A DNA stretch of 64,000 bases, taken from NCBI RefSeq assembly GCF_042675645.1, contig NZ_JBHTJH010000004.1:124001-188000 (forward strand), in the 5' to 3' direction. This document shows positions 17,374 to 24,208 of the stretch, in pieces (within the stretch, counting starts at the first letter, position 1; every line of letters begins with the position of its first letter). The DNA is from Sungkyunkwania multivorans. Lineage in GTDB: Bacteria; Bacteroidota; Bacteroidia; Flavobacteriales; Flavobacteriaceae. Made by a program: the position numbers and the translations under genes. The notes below the pieces were generated by a model. The model searched no databases and was not told the origin of the DNA. It saw only the letters and a list, made by a program, of their open reading frames with translations.

Positions 17374-17493
17374 ATGGCCTTAGTTCAGTGAAGAGGCCAA
17401 GATAGAAGCGCCAAATACCATGGTTTTCAGGGGTGTTTAAGTGTGGCGCGATCTGTAACTTTGACAGCAATATTTTTAATTCAAAAATCAATC

Positions 17494-18513
17494 ATGGAAG
17501 TTAAAATAAGCAGTAGATCTTTTAAAATGGGCTTGATATTGGGATGTATTCTTATGAGCTTGCAATCTTGCAAGACTGACGCAAAAAATACGGAGGCCGC
17601 GGCAGATAACTCCGAGAAGGAAGTTGATGCGGACCAGGCGCTCATCAATAAGTACAACGCCTATGTTGCCGTTTGGAATAAGGTGACTCCTGAAATCGAA
17701 CGCACACATAGTTTTTATGTGAACATGTTCGACCTTGAAACAGGTTTGCCAAAAAAGAAGCAGGAAGTTTATTATATTCCTGTATATGACCGAACGAATG
17801 TCATACTAGATTTGAAAAATATGCTCGCTCAAAAGCCTGAAATGCCAATGCTCGATAAGATAGGGGGCAGTTTGGTTGAAAGTTATGAAGAGCTAAACGG
17901 CCCCTTAAAGGAATTAACCGACTACTATAAGCTAAAAGCATATTTAGATGATGATTTTGCGAAAGCGAAGCAATTGCATCCTCTAGTTCTGAAAAATCTA
18001 AATTCTTTCATTGAATTGAGCAATGGGATGATTCCACATATCAGAGAAATGGATGAGGCTTTTCGCCAAAAGGAATTGAACGATCTTAAAGAGAAAGGGT
18101 TGCATATTCGATATGCACATGCGCTATTACTCGATTCGATGAAAAAGCATTTGGAGACACTTTCAGGCATCGGATATGAAAATTATGGTGAGGTCGATTT
18201 GAAGCGCTACGACGAAGCACTGAAGCAGGTAGTTGAAAATTATGGTGTTTTTAAGAAGCGAGCTTCTAAAAATGAAGATTTGAGAAAGGAATTCAAAGGT
18301 GCACACTTGCTATCCATGTTTCAAAGGGCTGTAGACAATTACATAAAGACCGCTAGAGACTTTAGGGATACGGCCACAGATGAGAATAAATATAATGCCT
18401 TGATGCAAAGCGTTCGTCGGCAGGGAGGGAATACCATTATTGGTCAAGGAAGTCATGAGTCTATATATAAGGCTTACGATAAAGTGATCACCGAATCTAA
18501 CTATATGAACTGA
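17494..18513 (+). CDS. DUF3829 (YiiG-like) lipoprotein
   Basis: Starting at ATG 17494 gives a 339-residue lipoprotein whose signal (MEVKISSRSFKMGLILGC...) ends at lipobox LQSC; an internal ATG at 17527 would also leave the signal intact. After a charged linker the body (INKYNAYVAVWNKVTPEI...) is helical and matches the DUF3829/YiiG-like layout with an alternating pattern of Tyr and charged residues. No catalytic motif is visible, so a structural or binding role at the outer membrane or periplasm is a guess. It is flanked by the sucC terminator and a 394-base gap. Confidence 0.72.
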   Translation: MEVKISSRSFKMGLILGCILMSLQSCKTDAKNTEAAADNSEKEVDADQALINKYNAYVAVWNKVTPEIERTHSFYVNMFDLETGLPKKKQEVYYIPVYDRTNVILDLKNMLAQKPEMPMLDKIGGSLVESYEELNGPLKELTDYYKLKAYLDDDFAKAKQLHPLVLKNLNSFIELSNGMIPHIREMDEAFRQKELNDLKEKGLHIRYAHALLLDSMKKHLETLSGIGYENYGEVDLKRYDEALKQVVENYGVFKKRASKNEDLRKEFKGAHLLSMFQRAVDNYIKTARDFRDTATDENKYNALMQSVRRQGGNTIIGQGSHESIYKAYDKVITESNYMN

Positions 18514-18666
18514 TCACAACGATCAGGTGTATTTAAGATTTTCATGAACTTGCCTGTTAATCTATCGTTAAAATAAACAGGATATTGTAACTAATCTACG
18601 GCAAATGAGTCTTAAAGATGTACAGACTTCATTTCTGTATGGTAGTTAGTGGTTAGTTAGTTAATC

Positions 18667-18700
18667 AGCTCCCGAAGAATTCGTTCTCGGGAGCTTTTTG
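18667..18700 (+). terminator. Strong intrinsic terminator between DUF3829 and hsp20
   Basis: AGCTCCCGA (18667-18675) pairs with TCGGGAGCT (18687-18695) over 9 bp, extended inward by AGAA/TTCT-like pairing, and TTTTT follows. It is preceded directly by GGTTAGTTAGTT (18651-18662). Confidence 0.8.
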
Positions 18701-18782
18701 TATTAGAGCAGTAACCAAACGAGGAAATTGAAAAAAATCCGCTCCCTTATTTAAGAAAATGATCATGGTGAATGTAGATGCT

Positions 18783-18827
18783 TGACAAAATGTCATTAAT
18801 TTAATCAAGAATAAAGACATAATGTCA
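18783..18827 (+). promoter_or_regulatory. Paired palindromic operators upstream of hsp20
   Basis: TGACA-AAA-TGTCA (18783-18795) is a perfect inverted repeat, and AGACA-TAA-TGTCA (18815-18827) matches it with one arm base changed. Their centres are 32 bp apart, about three helical turns, so they could bind two dimers on the same DNA face. They end 12 bases before the -24 GG of the sigma-54-like promoter, closer than usual enhancer sites. Confidence 0.6.
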
Positions 18828-18839
18828 CATATTTAACAT

Positions 18840-18855
18840 TGGAACTGTATTTGCC
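18840..18855 (+). promoter_or_regulatory. Sigma-54-type (-24/-12) promoter of hsp20
   Basis: TGGAAC-N5-TTGCC at 18840-18855 places GG and GC exactly 10 bases apart, as in the RpoN consensus TGGCAC-N5-TTGCA; TGG and TTGC are conserved. The predicted start site is near 18866, about 42 bases before the ATG. No TAnnTTTG element is obvious here. Confidence 0.6.
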
Positions 18856-18907
18856 ACTAGTGTATTGAAGTTGAAAATTAACAAAAACAAATTAAAAGTA
18901 TAGAATT

Positions 18908-19348
18908 ATGACACTTGTAAAAAGACGAAACAGCGACCTATGGCTTCCATCGATTTTCGATGAGTTTTTGACACCTGATTGGTTTGGGGGCAGTACCAAT
19001 AAAAACGTATTGTCGAGAAGTGTTCCTGCCGTGAATATCAAAGAGGATGAAGAAGGCTTTTCTATCGAGTTGGCAGCTCCTGGACTTAAGAAAGAGGATT
19101 TCAATATCTCGTTGGATAACGATGTGCTGACCATCTCGACAGAGAAAGAAACGAAGAGCGAAGAGGTAGAAGGGCAGTATACGCGTAGAGAGTTCAGTTA
19201 CTCAAGTTTCGAGCGTAGCTTCAACTTGCCCGAAACTGTTAACACAGAGGCTATCAACGCCAGTTATGAGGATGGTGTACTCGCTATCGCTTTGCCTAAG
19301 CGCGAAGAGGCGAAACCGGAACCAAAACGATTGATAGAAATTCAATAA
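18908..19348 (+). CDS. Small heat-shock protein, Hsp20/alpha-crystallin family
   Basis: The 146-residue ATP-independent holdase contains a full alpha-crystallin domain (about 38-130): VPAVNIKEDEEGFSIELAAPGLKKEDFNI at its start and the A-x-x-x-x-G-V-L motif as ASYEDGVLAIALPK near its end, then a C-terminal tail with the basic EPKRLIEIQ, an I-x-I/V-like contact. It binds unfolding proteins in the cytoplasm. It is a single gene with its own terminator and a putative sigma-54-type promoter with paired palindromic operators, which suggests control by a sigma-54 activator rather than by heat-shock sigma factor. Confidence 0.95.
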   Translation: MTLVKRRNSDLWLPSIFDEFLTPDWFGGSTNKNVLSRSVPAVNIKEDEEGFSIELAAPGLKKEDFNISLDNDVLTISTEKETKSEEVEGQYTRREFSYSSFERSFNLPETVNTEAINASYEDGVLAIALPKREEAKPEPKRLIEIQ

Positions 19349-19404
19349 GACCTTGGAGTTTTGGAGATTCTCCCCTAAAAATCTCTAGATTTTTCATAAT
19401 GTTT

Positions 19405-19450
19405 GGTTAGTTAGTTGAATAAACGCCCTCGGAGGAGGGCGTTTATTTTA
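19405..19450 (+). terminator. hsp20 terminator with GGTTAGTTAGTT leader
   Basis: A perfect 13-bp stem AATAAACGCCCTC (19418-19430) / GAGGGCGTTTATT (19435-19447) with a 4-base loop is followed by T-rich sequence. The 12 bases GGTTAGTTAGTT (19405-19416) just before it recur before the terminator upstream of hsp20. Confidence 0.85.
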
Positions 19451-19495
19451 TTGTCAAGTCCCCGCAGTTTTCCATATACGAAGCACTATCAACGC

Positions 19496-20569
19496 TCAAT
19501 GGGAATCAATCAATTGCTCAAAACGACGCGCTCTTTCGGAGATGTTGAATTCTTCAATGATCCGTTGACGGGATTTTTTTCTCAAATGACTGCGTGTAGC
19601 ATCATCCATCTCAAGTATCTTCTCAAATAAAGCCAGGGTCAGGTCTTTATCTCGTTCTGTGATGACGAATCCGGTATCATCAATGATATCAGGAATTGCC
19701 CCTACACTCGTTCCTATAGGTATACATTCGCAAAGCATCGCTTCGCCCAAAGCATTTGGGAATCCTTCTGAGATTGACAATTGTAGATAGAATTCACTAC
19801 GATACAGGTATGTTTTAAATACTTTTTGAGATAAAAAGGGGTGCATGCTTACATTCTTGGGAATTCTAGGGAGTTGCCTTTCTACATCCTTTGACATTCC
19901 AATGATGGTGAAAGAACACTCCTTAAAGACCTTGGCAAGCTCAAAGATGATGTCTATGCCTTTGAGTTTGAACCTGGTCATATCGTTGATGGAAGCTACG
20001 GTAATAAATGAATTTCGTTCTTTCTTGTGTGGTCCTTCCAGAGAGAAGAGCGGGTCAAAACCATTGTGTATTACCTCATGATCCGTGCGCACACCAGGAA
20101 AGTGATGCTTATAGCCTTGGTGCTGTTCGGCAACTTTTAGAAAGTATTTGTTCTCTGAGAGCACTAGGGATTCATGAACTGGAATCAGTTTTGTGCATAA
20201 TTGATAAGACCATTTGATGAAAGTTCTCAATACAGGCTTTCTCAGACTTCCGTATCCCAAAGAAGGAAATGATACACAATCGGTTCCTCCAAGGATGATA
20301 AAGACGGGTGTCTTAAATAGCCTTCCAAATAACGAAGGTAGAAAAGACCAATACCCCCCAAACATCACGATCACCGCTTTAGAATGAAATAGATGCCGAC
20401 ATAAGAAGAGAAATTGTTTGAAGAAATTTATCGGGGTGGACCACTTGTTGGACCAGTGATGCTTCGGCACCTTGACAGCATAGTTTTTCGATAAGAAATC
20501 AATATCCTTCTTTATAAAGGTAGAAGGTGCTGGATAGATGTAAATGATCGAATGACGGCTGTCTTCCAT
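19496..20569 (-). CDS. GT4-family glycosyltransferase
   Basis: The 357-residue protein has the GT-B layout of GT4 transferases: an N-terminal acceptor domain with VIVMFGGYWSFLPSLFGRL and LGGTDCVSFPSLGYG, and a C-terminal donor domain with ITVASINDMTRFKLKGID, LQLSISEGFPNALGEAMLCECIP (the E-x7-E signature) and IGTSVGAIPDII. It uses a nucleotide sugar. It lies 5 bases downstream of the methyltransferase start-side gene on the same strand, so the two probably modify the same glycan, but no other polysaccharide genes are next to them. Confidence 0.85.
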   Translation of the reverse strand: MEDSRHSIIYIYPAPSTFIKKDIDFLSKNYAVKVPKHHWSNKWSTPINFFKQFLFLCRHLFHSKAVIVMFGGYWSFLPSLFGRLFKTPVFIILGGTDCVSFPSLGYGSLRKPVLRTFIKWSYQLCTKLIPVHESLVLSENKYFLKVAEQHQGYKHHFPGVRTDHEVIHNGFDPLFSLEGPHKKERNSFITVASINDMTRFKLKGIDIIFELAKVFKECSFTIIGMSKDVERQLPRIPKNVSMHPFLSQKVFKTYLYRSEFYLQLSISEGFPNALGEAMLCECIPIGTSVGAIPDIIDDTGFVITERDKDLTLALFEKILEMDDATRSHLRKKSRQRIIEEFNISERARRFEQLIDSH

Positions 20570-20574
20570 GATGC

Positions 20575-21285
20575 TTAGAATCTCGCTATTGCAAATTTTA
20601 TTCTTGCCAACATCTTTTTGTAAATTATTCTTTTCTTTTTCAAGGGGTCGAATATCTTATAGGGAAGTTTTTTTTTAAGTTTGATCAGTACATAGTCTGG
20701 CTGTTCGTTGGTCAACGAGTAAGCTTCATAATGCACCAAGATCAAATCTTTCGCGTATACCGTTTCCATGATCATGTCCGCTTGTAACGACTGATCGATG
20801 ATTTGAAGTTTTTCGGGTGTGTGCTGTCGTATATAGTCCAGAGCGGTGGGGTGGGGAATATGAATGACAATGATCGATTCGTCGTGCATCAATTTTGAAA
20901 TACATTCGAACAGCTGAGCATGATCTTGGCTTGGAATATGCTCTAATACGTCTGGCAGCACAACAAAGTCAAACATTTCTGGATACTCGAACGAATTCAT
21001 GTCAGTGACGACAAAGTCTATGTTTTTTCGCTTTCCTAGGTTTTCGCGAGCCAACTGGATGGACTTGTCACTGATATCCGTGGCGACGATCTCTCCCTTC
21101 ACATATTTGGCAATTAAACTGGTCAAGGTGCCAATTCCACACCCGATCTCGAGAATGTTATGATCTTTTTTCAATCCAGCATCTATGAGATAATTCATAA
21201 TGGTATAATGTCTAACATTGACACCGATGGTAGATTGTTTGTTCGAAAAGTTGTTATACCATTCCTTAACCGCTTCGTTATTCAT
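20575..21285 (-). CDS. Class I SAM-dependent methyltransferase, glycan-linked
   Basis: The 236-residue protein has motif I ILEIGCGIGTLTSLIAKY (about 42-59), the acidic residue after strand 2 (EIVATDISDKSIQLA) and a VVLPDVLEHIPSQDH post-motif, all typical of Methyltransf_23/11. Its stop lies 5 bases before the GT4 start codon, so the two form a likely operon (methyltransferase then GT4). A sugar O-methyltransferase or similar is plausible from context; the substrate is not visible in the sequence. Confidence 0.82.
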   Translation of the reverse strand: MNNEAVKEWYNNFSNKQSTIGVNVRHYTIMNYLIDAGLKKDHNILEIGCGIGTLTSLIAKYVKGEIVATDISDKSIQLARENLGKRKNIDFVVTDMNSFEYPEMFDFVVLPDVLEHIPSQDHAQLFECISKLMHDESIIVIHIPHPTALDYIRQHTPEKLQIIDQSLQADMIMETVYAKDLILVHYEAYSLTNEQPDYVLIKLKKKLPYKIFDPLKKKRIIYKKMLARIKFAIARF

Positions 21286-21327
21286 ATGAAGTTTTGTTTG
21301 ATCATATCAAAATAATCCATTCTTGTT

Positions 21328-23319
21328 CTAACTGTAGTCTTGTAACGTCTTTATCTCATCCCTTAATTTAGCGGCCTGCATAAAATCCAATTCCTTGGCA
21401 GCCTTTTCCATGGCTTTGCGCTTTTCCCTGATCTTCTTTTCTATCTGATCTTTGGTCATATATTCAGGGGCTGGTTCCGCGGCAATACTTTGAGAGACCT
21501 CATAATGATAATCGCCGATAGTGGTCTTGTTGCTTAGTACATTGTCGATCGCCTTGGATAATGCTTTTGGGGTGATGTTGTTTGCGGCGTTATAAGCAAG
21601 TTGTTTTTCTCTGCGATAATTGGTCTCATCGATCGTCTTTTGCATGCTATTAGTGATCTTGTCAGCATACATGATAGCTTTTCCATTCAGATTACGAGCG
21701 GCACGACCCACAGTTTGAGTCAAGGACCGATTGCTTCTTAGGAAGCCTTCCTTGTCAGCATCGAGAATGGCGACCAAAGAAACTTCGGGCAGATCGAGCC
21801 CTTCACGCAGCAAATTCACTCCGACTAGAACATCGAAGATTCCTTTGCGTAAGTCTTGCATGATCTCTACACGTTCTAAGGTATCTACATCGCTGTGTAT
21901 GTATCTACAACGCACCTGGATTCTGGTCAAATATTTGGTCAACTCCTCAGCCATTCTTTTGGTCAAGGTAGTGACCAAGGTACGCTCGTCCTTTTCCACC
22001 CGTAGCTGTATTTCTTCAACCAGATCGTCTATTTGATTGAGGCTCGGTCTTACTTCGATTTCTGGATCCAAAAGCCCTGTGGGTCTTATCACTTGCTCTA
22101 TATAGACGCCATCGCTCTTTTGCAATTCGTAGTCGGCCGGCGTCGCACTCACGTAGATCACCTGATTTTGTAGCGCTTCAAATTCCTCAAATTTAAGTGG
22201 ACGATTGTCCATTGCCGCTGGCAACCGAAATCCGTAGTCTACTAGGTTCTCCTTCCTGCTTCTATCCCCACCATACATGGCATGCACCTGCGAGATGGTC
22301 ACGTGGCTTTCGTCTATGACCATGAGATAGTCACTAGGAAAGTAATCCAAGAGACAGAAAGGGCGCGTACCAGCATCTCTTCCATCGAGATAGCGTGAAT
22401 AGTTCTCTATACCAGAGCAATATCCTAGCTCTCTGATCATTTCGAGATCAAAGTTGGTGCGTTCATCCAGTCGTTTTGCCTCCAGTGGCTTGCCGATTTC
22501 CTTAAAATAGTCGACCTGCTTTACCAGGTCATCTTGAATTTGCCTGATAGCTTCCTGTAGTCTGTCTGGTGAAGTGACGAAGATATTTGCAGGATAGATG
22601 AGTAGGCGCTCATATTTTTCGATAACATGATTGTTCTTTGGGTCAAAGGACTCTATTTCCTCGATCTCATCACCAAAAAAGTGAATGCGATAGGCATGGT
22701 CTGCATATCCCGGAAAGACGTCTACAACATCACCTTTCACCCTGAAACTGCCATGTAAAAATTCCGCCGTTGTTCTAGAGTATAGACTTTGAACCAGCTG
22801 ATGAAGGAACTTAGTACGCGATATCACCTGATCGCGCTTGATCTCTATGACATTCTTTTTAAATTCCACTGGATTTCCAATTCCATAGAGGCAGGATACC
22901 GATGCGACGACCAACACATCTCTTCGTCCCGATAGGAGGGAGGAAGTAGTGCTCAACCGCAGTTTTTCTATTTCTTCATTGATCGAAAGATCTTTCTCTA
23001 TGTAGGTTCCGGTAACAGGAATATAGGCCTCTGGTTGATAATAGTCATAATAGGAAACAAAGTATTCTATGGCATTATTCGGAAAGAATTGTTTAAATTC
23101 TGAATATAATTGTGCGGCCAGGGTCTTGTTGTGAGCTAATACAAGCGTAGGCCGTTGTACTTCCTCAACGACATTGGCGATCGTAAAGGTCTTTCCCGAC
23201 CCTGTAACTCCCAAAAGAGTCTGATATTTTTCACCAGAGACGATTCCCTCCGAGAGTTGCTGAATTGCTTCTGGCTGATCTCCAGTAGGACTAAACTCAG
23301 ATTCGATTTTAAATTTCAT
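21328..23319 (-). CDS. uvrB: Excinuclease ABC subunit B
   Basis: The 663-residue helicase-like subunit of nucleotide excision repair loads onto damaged DNA with UvrA and recruits UvrC. Visible motifs are Walker A GVTGSGKTFT, the beta-hairpin region YYQPEAYIP, DEXX-type DESHVT, motif III-like YVSATP, motif VI QTVGRAARN and the C-terminal UVR domain MEKAAKELDFMQAAKLRDEI that contacts UvrC. I chose ATG 23319 (MKFKIESEFSPTGDQP), the family start; the longer frame to 23400 runs across a TATTTTTA -7-like element at 23344-23351. Confidence 0.97.
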   Translation of the reverse strand: MKFKIESEFSPTGDQPEAIQQLSEGIVSGEKYQTLLGVTGSGKTFTIANVVEEVQRPTLVLAHNKTLAAQLYSEFKQFFPNNAIEYFVSYYDYYQPEAYIPVTGTYIEKDLSINEEIEKLRLSTTSSLLSGRRDVLVVASVSCLYGIGNPVEFKKNVIEIKRDQVISRTKFLHQLVQSLYSRTTAEFLHGSFRVKGDVVDVFPGYADHAYRIHFFGDEIEEIESFDPKNNHVIEKYERLLIYPANIFVTSPDRLQEAIRQIQDDLVKQVDYFKEIGKPLEAKRLDERTNFDLEMIRELGYCSGIENYSRYLDGRDAGTRPFCLLDYFPSDYLMVIDESHVTISQVHAMYGGDRSRKENLVDYGFRLPAAMDNRPLKFEEFEALQNQVIYVSATPADYELQKSDGVYIEQVIRPTGLLDPEIEVRPSLNQIDDLVEEIQLRVEKDERTLVTTLTKRMAEELTKYLTRIQVRCRYIHSDVDTLERVEIMQDLRKGIFDVLVGVNLLREGLDLPEVSLVAILDADKEGFLRSNRSLTQTVGRAARNLNGKAIMYADKITNSMQKTIDETNYRREKQLAYNAANNITPKALSKAIDNVLSNKTTIGDYHYEVSQSIAAEPAPEYMTKDQIEKKIREKRKAMEKAAKELDFMQAAKLRDEIKTLQDYS

Positions 23320-23411
23320 TTTTGCTTCCTTGCTTCGAAGTAGTAAAAATACGAAAATAGCTCGCCTTTGTAACTCAAAGCCTTCCGATTTAGTGGTCAA
23401 AGTTTTTCACA

Positions 23412-24092
23412 CTAATGGGCAGTTTTATTGCGATCTTCTAAAAGGATACCGATAACGATAGCAAGATGGGAAAGGCCATAGAAGAGCATTGTCAAATAGT
23501 CTTCATAGGGCAGCGGCCCTACAAACCTACTGTAAGCGACCATACTTTGTGTGATCACATAGAGCATGGTTCCGAAGAGTACCAGATAAAAGCTATTTGC
23601 CTGTACTTGCTTAATTCTGAAATAGGCACTTTGTAGTGAACTGAACATCACCACCATGAAAATGATGATCGGAATAAAAAAATCTCCAAGAAAAGGTATT
23701 AAGAGTCTTAATAGAAAGAAACAATAGGCAAGTACAATAATAGAAAGTATGAAAAGGCGTGGGATATTATATTCAACCTTGAACTGAAATACCAATACGT
23801 AAAGTACGTTGGCAATCAGGAAAAAAATGAAGCCGATCATGAAGTTAAGATCGTTCTGATAATTCAAAAATATAATGTCGCCTATCGCATAGCATGCTAA
23901 AGCCACCAACATGAAAATTTGCTGGGTACGATCTAGATGCTTTCCATTGAGAAAGAAAAAAATACCAAGGGAGATGATCACCGCGGGTTTTGTGAAATAT
24001 CTCACGGAATAAAGACCATCAATATTAAGGCAGGCGAGGTCAATAGCTACAATGCCTAAGAAAAGTATAATAAATGGCCAAAGGTTTTTCAT
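23412..24092 (-). CDS. YhhN (TMEM86)-like integral membrane protein
   Basis: The 226-residue protein is nearly all hydrophobic, with about eight membrane helices. ALACYAIGDIIFLNYQNDL and FMIGFIFFLIANVLYVLVF match the conserved Gly-Asp and Phe-rich core of the YhhN family, whose animal relative TMEM86B is a lysoplasmalogenase. Hydrolase activity is not proven for the bacterial members. The ATG at 24092 is preferred because the longer frame would need a TTG. It lies 92 bases from uvrB on the same strand. Confidence 0.7.
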   Translation of the reverse strand: MKNLWPFIILFLGIVAIDLACLNIDGLYSVRYFTKPAVIISLGIFFFLNGKHLDRTQQIFMLVALACYAIGDIIFLNYQNDLNFMIGFIFFLIANVLYVLVFQFKVEYNIPRLFILSIIVLAYCFFLLRLLIPFLGDFFIPIIIFMVVMFSSLQSAYFRIKQVQANSFYLVLFGTMLYVITQSMVAYSRFVGPLPYEDYLTMLFYGLSHLAIVIGILLEDRNKTAH

Positions 24093-24208
24093 TCGTCCCA
24101 ATAACAGTCACAAAAATAGAAATACAATGAATACAAAACAGGAATAGGTTGTGAATGCCAATATTTTGTTGTTTATCAGGGGGTTTTGTGTTATATGAAG
24201 TAAAAAAA

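Larger units (their letters stand above)
18514..18907 (+). other. 394-base gene-free gap with hairpins and the hsp20 control region
   Basis: No open frame of note is present. From left to right it holds a small hairpin TACAGA/TCTGTA at about 18620-18639, a TTAGT-rich stretch (18641-18662), a strong terminator hairpin (18667-18700), two TGACA-type palindromes (18783-18795 and 18815-18827) and a sigma-54-like promoter. The terminator is 154 bases beyond the DUF3829 stop, so either a long 3' UTR or an independent small RNA ends there. Confidence 0.6.

Noticed and set aside
19415..19630. Plus-strand 71-residue frame after hsp20
   Set aside because: It starts in the hsp20 terminator stem and runs antisense into the GT4 gene.
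23320..23400. Extended N-terminus for uvrB
   Set aside because: UvrB proteins begin near MKFKIESEF, and the extension crosses an AT-rich promoter-like region.
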